DNA from: Prochlorothrix sp035285005
GTDB taxonomy: Bacteria; Cyanobacteriota; Cyanobacteriia; Prochlorotrichales; Prochlorotrichaceae
Direction: 5' to 3'
NCBI GenBank assembly: GCA_035285005.1
Contig: JAYKIB010000142.1
Location: forward strand, 1 to 12,057
DNA length: 12,057 nucleotides
A model generated the notes under the pieces. The model was not told the origin of the DNA, ran no database searches, and saw nothing but the letters and a program-made list of their open reading frames with translations. The position numbers and the translations under genes were made by a program. Below, in pieces: positions 6,443 to 12,057 of this stretch (positions are counted from its first letter, which is position 1; each line of letters starts with the position of its first letter).

Positions 6443-8749
6443 ATACTCGGCAAACTTCACCATTTGATCCCATAAATTTTCCGCCACCTTTGGATCAACC
6501 CCACGTTCGATGGCGCCGCCGATAAAGGTTTCCTGGTGTTTTGCCATCTCTTCGGGCTTCTTCTTCCCCATGGCACGACGGAGTAGATCTGCCTGCCCCA
6601 GGGAATACCCCGATAGATCCTGGGCCATTTTCATAATCTGTTCCTGATAGCACAGAATCCCGTAGGTTTCATTCAGAATGGTCTCTAGCTTGGGGTGCTC
6701 ATATTCAATCCGTTCCCGCCCATGTTTACGGTTAATAAACTTCGGGATCAACCCCGCATCCAACGGACCCGGACGGTAAAGGGCCAGAATCGAAGAAATA
6801 TCCTCCAGATTCGAGGGCTTGAGGTCACGGACAATTTGGCGCATCCCCGAGGACTCGATTTGAAATACTCCCTCTAGATCCCCCTTTGCTAAAAGTTGAT
6901 AGGTTTTAGAATCGAGCATATCCAAATCATCGGGATCGATCGTCTCTTGACGATACTGTTCAATCAGTTCCACAGACTTTTGAATCATGGTCAGATTTTT
7001 CAGACCCAAAAAGTCCATTTTCAGCAACCCCATCGCCTCCACATCTTCCATGTAGTACTGGGTGATCACCGAGCCATCGTTATTCCGTTGCAGCGGCACC
7101 AACTGATCCAAGGGTTCTGCCGCAATTACCACCCCCGCCGCATGGACACCAAAGGTTTTGTTCGTTCCCTCAATGCGCATCGCCATATCAATCCATCGAC
7201 GATAGGACATGGGTGGCTCTGTCCCCGGCACCACCATGTCATCATGGTAGCGACGACTGAATTCCGGATCGGGCGTATTGTCCGGATCAATCATGACCTT
7301 GAGCTTGGCGGGTTTGCCCCGTAGCGTTGGGACCATTTTGGCCATAAAGTCCACTTCTTTGAGGGGAATATCCAGCACCCGGCCCACATCCCGCAGCACC
7401 GCCTTGGAGGTCATGCGGTTAAAGGTAATGATTTGGGCCACCCGATCGGCCCCATATTTCTCCGTCACATAGTCGATTACTTCCTCTCGCCGGGAAATAC
7501 AAAAATCCGTGTCAATATCCGGCATTGACTTACGTTCCGGATTCAGAAACCGCTCAAATAGTAAGCCATGGTGGACGGGATCAATATTTGTAATGGCCAT
7601 TGCATAGGCCACGAGGGAACCCGCAGCGGAACCCCGACCGGGACCAACGGGAATATTATGATCCCGTGCGAATTTAATGTAATCCCAAACCACTAGGAAA
7701 TAACTTGCAAAACCCATGTTTTGCATCATTTCAATCTCATATTCTAGACGTTCCTTATACTCTGGCTCCACAGCTTCATAGTTGCCACAATCTAGTCGCT
7801 CGACCAGACCATCCCGCGCCACCTTCGCCATATACTCCTTATCGGTGTAGCCATCGGGAATCGGGTAAGCCAGGGGACGGGGAGCGCTCAAAATATTGTA
7901 AGGCTCTACTTTTTCGGCCACAGTTAGCGTGTTGGCGATCGCCTCTTCAATCACATCCGCTTCCAAATGATCCCGAAACAGCAGGCGCATTTCCTCCGCA
8001 GACTTCAGATATTCTGTGCCACTGTAGCGTAACCGTTTTTCATCCGTCACTCGCTTGCCCGTCAGAATGCACAGGAGGGCATCATGGGCCTCCACGTCAT
8101 AACAGGAAATATAGTGGGAATCGTTGGTTGCAATGATTTGAATTCCCAGTTCCCGTGCAATATTAACCAGCTCCACATTGACAATGCGATCCTCTTTGGA
8201 GCCATGATCCTGGAGCTCAATATAGTAATCTTCACCAAATAAATCCTTATACCATTGGGCCACCTCACGGGCCACCTCGAACTTGCCCTGCAGGATCGCC
8301 TGGGGAATTTCTCCACCTAGGCAGGCACTGGTGGTAATCAACCCTTCGTGATACTGGGTGAGCAAGTCCTTATCAATACAAGGACGGGAAAAAATGCCTT
8401 TGCCTCGCACCCCTTGGAGGTGAGAAATACTAGTTAGCTTGGTGAGATTTTGGTAGCCGATCTTATTTTTGGCAAGGGTAACTTGGTGATATTTTTTGAT
8501 GCGCTTCTTATTCTCTGGATCATCACTTAAACGCCCATTAATGACGTACATCTCATTGCCAATAATTGGCTTGACGCTGCTATTCTTACAGGTTTTCAGC
8601 AGCTCGATCGCCCCATACATCACCCCATGATCCGTCAGGGCGATCGCGGGCATCTTCAATTCCTCCGCTCGGCCCACCAACTGTTTCAACTGGCTTGCGC
8701 CATCGAGGAGGCTGTAATCACTGTGGATATGCAAACCAACAAAGGACAT
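6083..8749 (-). CDS. dnaE-N: DNA polymerase III alpha subunit, N-terminal half with split intein
   Basis: An 888-residue product: 769 residues of replicative polymerase plus a 119-residue N-intein. The PHP domain starts HIHSDYSLLDGA (7-18). The polymerase core carries VGPGRGSAAGSLVAY (368-382), the catalytic pair in MPDIDTDF (D411, D413) and the third acidic residue in LKMDF (D579). The polymerase stops at KFAEY (765-769), directly followed by the intein Cys770. The remaining polymerase residues, including the beta-clamp-binding tail, must come from a separate dnaE-C gene that starts with the C-intein. The two products are joined by protein trans-splicing, as established for cyanobacterial DnaE. 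The ATG at 8749 begins MSFVGLHIHSDYS, the standard start. Upstream lie only repeats. The permease gene follows 46 bp downstream. Confidence 0.97.
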   Translation of the reverse strand: MSFVGLHIHSDYSLLDGASQLKQLVGRAEELKMPAIALTDHGVMYGAIELLKTCKNSSVKPIIGNEMYVINGRLSDDPENKKRIKKYHQVTLAKNKIGYQNLTKLTSISHLQGVRGKGIFSRPCIDKDLLTQYHEGLITTSACLGGEIPQAILQGKFEVAREVAQWYKDLFGEDYYIELQDHGSKEDRIVNVELVNIARELGIQIIATNDSHYISCYDVEAHDALLCILTGKRVTDEKRLRYSGTEYLKSAEEMRLLFRDHLEADVIEEAIANTLTVAEKVEPYNILSAPRPLAYPIPDGYTDKEYMAKVARDGLVERLDCGNYEAVEPEYKERLEYEIEMMQNMGFASYFLVVWDYIKFARDHNIPVGPGRGSAAGSLVAYAMAITNIDPVHHGLLFERFLNPERKSMPDIDTDFCISRREEVIDYVTEKYGADRVAQIITFNRMTSKAVLRDVGRVLDIPLKEVDFMAKMVPTLRGKPAKLKVMIDPDNTPDPEFSRRYHDDMVVPGTEPPMSYRRWIDMAMRIEGTNKTFGVHAAGVVIAAEPLDQLVPLQRNNDGSVITQYYMEDVEAMGLLKMDFLGLKNLTMIQKSVELIEQYRQETIDPDDLDMLDSKTYQLLAKGDLEGVFQIESSGMRQIVRDLKPSNLEDISSILALYRPGPLDAGLIPKFINRKHGRERIEYEHPKLETILNETYGILCYQEQIMKMAQDLSGYSLGQADLLRRAMGKKKPEEMAKHQETFIGGAIERGVDPKVAENLWDQMVKFAEYCLTYDTNVLTVEYGPMPIGKIVEDQIPCTVYSVSEAGYVYGQPIAQWHDRGAREVFEYELENGWVIQATPDHRFMVETGEMVAIDQIFTEGLTLKYLPPEALGKTAAADRFEVLRRVAV

Positions 8750-8764
8750 CGCTGTTGCTCCAAA

Positions 8765-8792
8765 GGATGAGGGCTGATGGATGAGGGCTGAT
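8765..8792. repeat. Tandem duplication, two 14-bp units
   Basis: GGATGAGGGCTGAT occurs twice head-to-tail (8765-8778 and 8779-8792), 15 bp upstream of the dnaE-N start codon and so within its likely leader. No regulatory meaning is evident. Confidence 0.85.
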
Positions 8793-8865
8793 GGACTGAA
8801 TAAGGCGGGATCACACCGGGGTATAGGGGCCGAGTTGACCGGCTTCCGCGATCCCTAAGGTCCGA

Positions 8866-9053
8866 GGGGCTGTTTGAGAACTGCGGCTAAGGACCGTAGG
8901 CCCGTGCCGAATCCCCCTCAGTCTCCCTTTATAAGGGGGAGGAAAAGACCGCCCCCTCTGGAGGCTGTTTGGAGACTGTGGCCAAGGGCTGTAGACCCGT
9001 GCCGAATCCCCCTCGGTCCCCCTTTATAAGGGGGAGGAAAAGACCGTCCCCCC
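8866..9053. repeat. Dispersed repeat B, 95-bp tandem pair
   Basis: Two copies of a roughly 93-bp unit lie in tandem with an exact 95-bp period: GGCTGTTT at 8868 and 8963, GTGCCGAATCCCC at 8905 and 9000, GGAAAAGACCG at 8941 and 9036. Each has the core AATCCCCCT, a C-rich run, CCCTTTATAAGGGGGAGG (itself a small palindrome), then a run of Cs. A related inverted copy lies at 11406-11517. C-rich repeats of the AATCCCCCTCAGTCCCCCTTT type are familiar between cyanobacterial genes. Beyond it, 9054-9217 holds only small repeats such as ATCGAATTGGGC at 9123 and 9138, with no gene seen. Confidence 0.88.
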
Positions 9054-9217
9054 CTGGTCAAGGGCGGCGTAGACAAAATCAAGCAGGGCGCGATCGCATT
9101 CCATTCGATCGAAGATAGGGCAATCGAATTGGGCGCGATCGAATTGGGCACCGTCAGGACTCCTCCGCTGTGCAGGGAATTCCCGCCCCGGACGGCTCCG
9201 GCACCACCGGGCGACTG

Positions 9218-9553
9218 CTATAGCTCAAAGGACTGGCCACAATTGCAGGTTTGGGCGGCCTTGGAGTTCTCAAAACGAAACGTCCCCCCGGTCAGATCTT
9301 CCACATAGTCCAGGATCAGGGTACCAATATAGACCTGGGACGCGGGCGAAATCAGAATTTGAATCTCGTCTTGATCATAACCAACACTTTCCGCATCCTG
9401 GGGCTGGGGACTGGGATCAAACTCCAACGTGTAGTGCAACCCTGCACAGCCCCCCGGTTGAATATCGAGGCGAACCCGGTGGGGCGGATTGGGACAGTGA
9501 CGATTGAAGCGCAAAATTTCGGCACGGGCCGCCGGACTGAGTTGAATAACCAC
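9218..9553 (-). CDS. A-type iron-sulfur carrier protein (HesB/IscA/SufA family)
   Basis: A 111-residue protein of the HesB/IscA/ErpA family, which carries an Fe-S cluster or iron from the scaffold to target proteins in the cytoplasm. The three invariant cysteines are present: C36 in PGGCAGLHY and the C-terminal pair C103 and C105 in TCNCGQSF. The intervening YIGTLILDYVEDLTGGTFRF fits the family's substrate-facing strand region. The start is GTG at 9553; no in-frame ATG exists between it and an upstream stop, so the GTG start is well supported, though no strong Shine-Dalgarno is seen. It lies 153 bp downstream of the HdrB-like Fe-S protein on the same strand, a plausible two-gene unit. Which family member (SufA, IscA or ErpA-like) cannot be settled from the sequence alone. 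Confidence 0.92.
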   Translation of the reverse strand: MVIQLSPAARAEILRFNRHCPNPPHRVRLDIQPGGCAGLHYTLEFDPSPQPQDAESVGYDQDEIQILISPASQVYIGTLILDYVEDLTGGTFRFENSKAAQTCNCGQSFEL

Positions 9554-9675
9554 GGTGGTGTTAAAGACGTTTGGATAGGATAGACGAAGGGGCTGCTGAA
9601 GTCAGCAAGTTTTGATCCTACCCTAATCCCCGTCGCTGCACACCGATTCTTGGGGACGGAATTCCCCGTCAACCC

Positions 9676-9720
9676 TTTAAACTCCCAACTTTTAAATCCC
9701 CAGCCTTTAAATCCCCAACT
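9676..9720. repeat. Tandem array, three 15-bp units, spanning a stop codon
   Basis: Three 15-bp units (TTTAAACTCCCAACT, TTTAAATCCCCAGCC, TTTAAATCCCCAACT) start at 9676, 9691 and 9706. The last contains the stop codon and final codons (KLGI) of the HdrB-like gene; the other two lie just after it. In a shifted minus-strand frame the array reads as a five-residue periodic peptide (VGDLK, AGDLK, VGSLK). It probably arose by duplication of the gene end. Confidence 0.88.
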
Positions 9721-10612
9721 TTTGGAGAACCGGCTTGGTATTGACGATGTGGTTGCTCAGGCCCAACTGCTGGGGCGAGACCCCCAAGGCGAGGGCAACC
9801 AACTGGGGTAAATGAAGCACCGGGATCCCCAACTGACGACCGATCGCCGCTTCCACTTCCGGTTGACGGGAATCTAAATTGAGATGGCAGAGGGGGCAGG
9901 GGGTAACCAGACAATCGGCTCCTGCCTCGATCGCCGCCCTTAGATGCTGTCCTGCCATGGCAAAGGATTGGTCCGTCGCATAACTGGATAGGGGCCAACC
10001 GCAACACTGGGTCCGACCTGGATACTCGACAGCCGTGGCACCCACCGTTTTAAACACCCGCTCTAGGGACTGGGGATTAAAGGGATCGTCGTAGCGCAGA
10101 TGTTTTTGGCCTCGCAGCAGGTAGCATCCATAAAATGCGGCGCACTTCAGACCCTTCAGGGGGCGCGTTACCTTTTGGGCCAGGGTGTCTAAACCGTAGT
10201 CACCCACCAGGGCCCAGAGTAGATGACGGACCTCCGTGGTGCCCTGATAGGGGGAACACCCCTCTTTACAGAGCAACCCATTAATTTTGTCTAAATATTC
10301 AGGATTTTGCTGCTGGGCTTCCTTGAGGCGATCGTCCACATGACCAATCACACCTTGGCAGGTGCTGCAATGGGTCAGGAGGGGCAGGTTTAAGCTTTCC
10401 GCCAGGGCAATGTTACGGGCATTAACCGTGTCTTCTAAGAGCTGAGAATCTTCTTTGAAGGTGCCTGAACCACAACAGGAGGCTTTTTTCAGTTCAATTA
10501 GCTCAATTCCGAGGGCCTGACTCAACACCTGTGTCGATTGGTGGAGTTCTCGACATGCCCCTTGGGCAACACAACCGGGGTAGTAGGCATAGCGCAAGGA
10601 CGAAGTAGGCAT
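9707..10612 (-). CDS. Two-CCG-domain Fe-S protein (HdrB / SdhE-like)
   Basis: A 301-residue soluble protein with two complete cysteine-rich CCG domains (formerly DUF224). The first set is C14, C46-C47 and C82-x-x-C85; the second is C163, C203-C204 and C239-x-x-C242. Such domains bind an unusual 4Fe-4S centre in heterodisulfide reductase subunit B and occur in SdhE, the membrane-anchoring subunit of non-classical succinate dehydrogenases, in glycolate oxidase GlcF and in LutA. The length and two-domain layout match HdrB/SdhE. Cyanobacteria lack coenzyme M/B chemistry, so a role as electron-transfer subunit of a succinate:quinone reductase or similar flavoprotein is the best guess (inference). 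ATG at 10612 begins MPTSSLRYAYYPGC, right before the first ligand, so little could be missing. The gene end overlaps a 15-bp tandem array. An Fe-S carrier gene follows. Confidence 0.9.
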   Translation of the reverse strand: MPTSSLRYAYYPGCVAQGACRELHQSTQVLSQALGIELIELKKASCCGSGTFKEDSQLLEDTVNARNIALAESLNLPLLTHCSTCQGVIGHVDDRLKEAQQQNPEYLDKINGLLCKEGCSPYQGTTEVRHLLWALVGDYGLDTLAQKVTRPLKGLKCAAFYGCYLLRGQKHLRYDDPFNPQSLERVFKTVGATAVEYPGRTQCCGWPLSSYATDQSFAMAGQHLRAAIEAGADCLVTPCPLCHLNLDSRQPEVEAAIGRQLGIPVLHLPQLVALALGVSPQQLGLSNHIVNTKPVLQKLGI

Positions 10613-10741
10613 GGCGATCGACAGATACAGGGCAGCAGTTTAGAGACACGAGAGCTTGACTGCCAGTGTACACCTTTCCCTGTCCCCCTTCCTGCGCAAT
10701 GGGTCGGACGAGTTCAAACCAATCGGTCCCGATCGATTTTA

Positions 10742-10840
10742 GGGCACTTCGATTAATTGTGGCAGGCGGCGAAGCCGCCTGCCATAACCCTGATTCTGCC
10801 GTGGGCACTGCGGTCGGAATTTGAATTTCTCGAGGTGCCC
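10742..10840 (+). mobile_element. MITE-like 99-bp element, copy 2
   Basis: Exactly 99 bp, flanked by TTTA on both sides (10738-10741 and 10841-10844). The ends GGGCACTTCGATTAAT and ATTTCTCGAGGTGCCC are mostly inverted repeats. The internal hairpin is perfect: 10760-10770 pairs with 10774-10784 over 11 bp with a GAA loop. Copy 3 aligns without gaps at about 80% identity by hand count. The right-hand TTTA supplies the minus-strand TAA stop of the small gene at 10842-11063, so the element sits directly after that stop. Confidence 0.85.
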
Positions 10841-10841
10841 T

Positions 10842-11063
10842 TTAGTGGTCCGTGATGGCCGAAATCTTATCACTAATATGCAAGCGACCGCGACGAACCG
10901 CATAGAGCAGCCGATTTACACATTCTGCCTCCTCGTCGGTCAAACTCCCTGAAAGCAGGGCAGCTCGGAGGGCATGGCGATCGGCCAAGGTCAGTTCATC
11001 GGTTTCGTTGACCTGAGCATAGAGGGCAGCAATCGCCCCCGGTAGCGGTAAAGCGTTTAGCAT
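10842..11063 (-). CDS. Small conserved-looking hypothetical protein
   Basis: A 73-residue protein starting MLNALPLPGAIAALYAQVN. It is predicted mostly helical, with an acidic helix (TDELTLADRHALRAALLSG), a turn and a basic helix containing NRLLYAVRRGRLH. It has no signal peptide, membrane span or metal-binding cysteine pattern (one Cys only). I recall similar small proteins with the LADRxxLxxALL and NRLLYAVRRGR pattern in other cyanobacteria, but I know no function. ATG at 11063 is preferred over the in-frame ATG at 11171, whose extra 36 residues are Pro/His-rich and cover a palindrome likely to be upstream DNA. The TAA stop lies within the target-site duplication of MITE-like copy 2; copy 3 lies 239 bp upstream of the start. 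Function unknown. Confidence 0.65.
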   Translation of the reverse strand: MLNALPLPGAIAALYAQVNETDELTLADRHALRAALLSGSLTDEEAECVNRLLYAVRRGRLHISDKISAITDH

Positions 11064-11124
11064 AGCGGGGCCTCTGGCGATGGAGTCACGGTGCGGATGG
11101 CTAACCCCTGGAAAAAGCTGAGAG

Positions 11125-11139
11125 TACGTGTGACACGTA
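11125..11139. promoter_or_regulatory. 15-bp perfect palindrome, possible operator
   Basis: TACGTGTGACACGTA has two 7-bp arms around one central base. It lies 61 bp upstream of the ATG of the small hypothetical gene, a sensible place for a repressor or activator site. It does not match NtcA (GTA-N8-TAC) or the LexA consensus as I know them. A palindrome of this size is expected about once in 12 kb by chance, so the case rests on position only. Confidence 0.3.
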
Positions 11140-11301
11140 ACAAACAGGCGTAATGGCAATGGATGTGGCAACGGACAGACTTAGGGGTAAGCTGCGTGAG
11201 GTAGGCTTCTGGAAACAGGGTCAGGCCGGGACTCCCTAGGCTTGTCGCTTATCATTGAGCGGTTGCCATGGCTGCTGACATCTTAACACCGTTATTGTGT
11301 A

Positions 11302-11400
11302 GGACACCTCAACTAATTGTGGCAGGCGGCTTCACCACCTGCCACAACCCTGATTCCTCTGTGGGCACTACGGTCGAAATTTGGATTAATCGAGGTATCC
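11302..11400 (+). mobile_element. MITE-like 99-bp element, copy 3
   Basis: Exactly 99 bp and aligned without gaps to copy 2, in the same orientation. Its ends are more worn (GGACACCTCAACTAAT and ATTAATCGAGGTATCC), and the 4-bp flanks TGTA and CTAA no longer match, as for an older insertion. The hairpin is kept (11319-11329 with 11335-11345) with a single C/A mismatch that would be G-U on the other strand. It lies in the gap between the small hypothetical gene and the phosphatase gene, immediately beside dispersed repeat B. Confidence 0.78.
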
Positions 11401-11405
11401 CTAAG

Positions 11406-11517
11406 AGAATCCCCCCTAACCTCCCTTTACAAGGGATGACCTCTTCTTTCCCCTTCAAAAGGGGGACTGAGGGGGATTCTGCAAGGGCCTACGGCCCTTG
11501 GCCGCAGTTTCCAAACA
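11406..11517 (-). repeat. Dispersed repeat B, inverted copy with palindromic ends
   Basis: AGAATCCCCC at 11406-11415 is the reverse complement of GGGGGATTCT at 11471-11480, and the imperfect arms extend to about 30 bp, making a 75-bp fold-back unit. Next to it AAGGGCC-TAC-GGCCCTT (11483-11499) forms a 7-bp hairpin. Read on the minus strand, 11471-11517 (TGTTTGGAAACTGCGG, GGCCGTAGGCCC, AATCCCCC) matches the 95-bp units at 8866-9053, so it belongs to the same family. Confidence 0.8.
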
Positions 11518-11533
11518 TCCTCTAGGATCCCCC

Positions 11534-11992
11534 CTAGGACTGCATCAAATTACGACGAGACTGCAAATAGATTTGGGCAACCCGCAACTGTTCTGAAGAG
11601 GGACAAGCCGCAGGATAAACTTCTTTGAGGAACTGGAGTGCTTCCCAAATTTCTGCATTTTGGGATTGGCACAGATAGGTGAGGCAAACCGTGGGCGATC
11701 GTTCTAGTCCGGCAAAACAATGGACGTACACCGGTCTACCAAACTGGAGTTCTTGCTCCACAACTTTTACAGCTTGCCCCAACTGCTTCACCGTCAAGGA
11801 GTCGGGGTGGCGTTGATCCGGTAGGGGGCAGGTGATGAGTTGGAACTGCTCTGGGGTTTCGGGGGGTAGCGCACCTTCGCTAGAGCGGCAAAGGGATAAA
11901 ATCGTTTGGATACCCTGATTTTGGAGAGTGAGGAGGTCCGAAGACCGGGGTAGCCGACCCACAGCCAGCTTTTTGGGAATAACCCAGGCCAT
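11534..11992 (-). CDS. Dual-specificity / tyrosine phosphatase family protein
   Basis: A 152-residue protein of the Cys-based phosphatase superfamily, which dephosphorylates phospho-Tyr/Ser/Thr or other small phosphate esters. The active-site loop is HCFAGLERSP (91-100), the HCxxGxxRS form, with nucleophile C92 and phosphate-binding R98. An Asp in CPLPDQRHPD (55-64) is a candidate general acid. The opening PKKLAVGRLPRSSDLLTLQ resembles the start of small DSP domains, where the protein enters the fold at once. ATG at 11992 is a good start, but the minus frame stays open through all 65 bases to the window end (reading a Ser/Ala/Glu-rich sequence with no other start codon), so a longer N-terminus cannot be excluded. 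The substrate is unknown. It is separated from the next downstream gene by repeats. Confidence 0.85.
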   Translation of the reverse strand: MAWVIPKKLAVGRLPRSSDLLTLQNQGIQTILSLCRSSEGALPPETPEQFQLITCPLPDQRHPDSLTVKQLGQAVKVVEQELQFGRPVYVHCFAGLERSPTVCLTYLCQSQNAEIWEALQFLKEVYPAACPSSEQLRVAQIYLQSRRNLMQS

Positions 11993-12057
11993 GGCCGAGG
12001 ATGCTGAGGCGGTCTCCCCCTCAGTGGATGGGGCTGATCGATCGGACGCTGGCTGTC

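Noticed and set aside
8918..9151. 77-codon minus-strand reading frame
   Set aside because: It consists of the translated 95-bp C-rich repeats (Pro/Gly/Arg-rich peptide); no independent sign of coding.
11064..11171. Longer start (109 residues) for the small hypothetical gene
   Set aside because: The extra residues are Pro/His-rich and cover the palindrome at 11125-11139; the shorter form begins with a more regular sequence.
11268..11525. 85-codon plus-strand reading frame
   Set aside because: It runs straight through the MITE-like copy 3 and repeat B, opposite to all neighbouring genes, with no ribosome-binding site.

Overview
The window is cyanobacterial. Three things say so: a split DNA polymerase III alpha gene that ends in the N-half of the DnaE split intein, a beta-carboxysome shell gene of the CcmK3 type, and five copies of the octamer GCGATCGC (HIP1; at 22, 3951, 7935, 8640 and 9090), far more than chance predicts in 12 kb. 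Base composition is moderately GC-rich. I cannot name a genus. No rRNA, tRNA, CRISPR array or transposase gene was seen.

Layout. At 3-986 (minus) lies a 3'(2'),5'-bisphosphate nucleotidase (CysQ/Hal2 type), divergent from ccmK3 (1156-1476, plus), the only plus-strand gene. A 379-bp convergent gap (1477-1855) contains only repeats, with no ccmK4. Then, all on minus: clpB (1856-4609), an ABC-2 permease (5062-6036) 46 bp downstream of dnaE-N (6083-8749), a repeat-filled gap, an A-type Fe-S carrier (9218-9553) downstream of a two-CCG-domain HdrB/SdhE-like protein (9707-10612), a small unrecognised protein (10842-11063), another repeat-rich gap, and a dual-specificity-type phosphatase (11534-11992) whose true start may lie upstream of the window end. 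The genes are mostly housekeeping. The only apparent functional pair is the HdrB-like protein with the Fe-S carrier; dnaE-N and the permease may share a transcript but have no evident common role.

The least expected content is between the genes. Three copies of an exactly 99-bp element (1721-1819 inverted, 10742-10840, 11302-11400) share 16-bp terminal inverted repeats of consensus GGGCACCTCGATTAAT. Two copies are flanked by perfect 4-bp direct repeats (GTTA, TTTA). All carry an internal hairpin, and between copies 1 and 2 five stem pairs change on both sides with pairing kept. This is a MITE-like, structure-conserving family. A second family occurs as a 95-bp tandem pair (8866-9053) and again inverted at 11406-11517. 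Short tandem arrays (16-bp x4, 11-bp x3, 14-bp x2, 15-bp x3) lie at gene ends; the 15-bp one runs through the stop codon of the HdrB-like gene.
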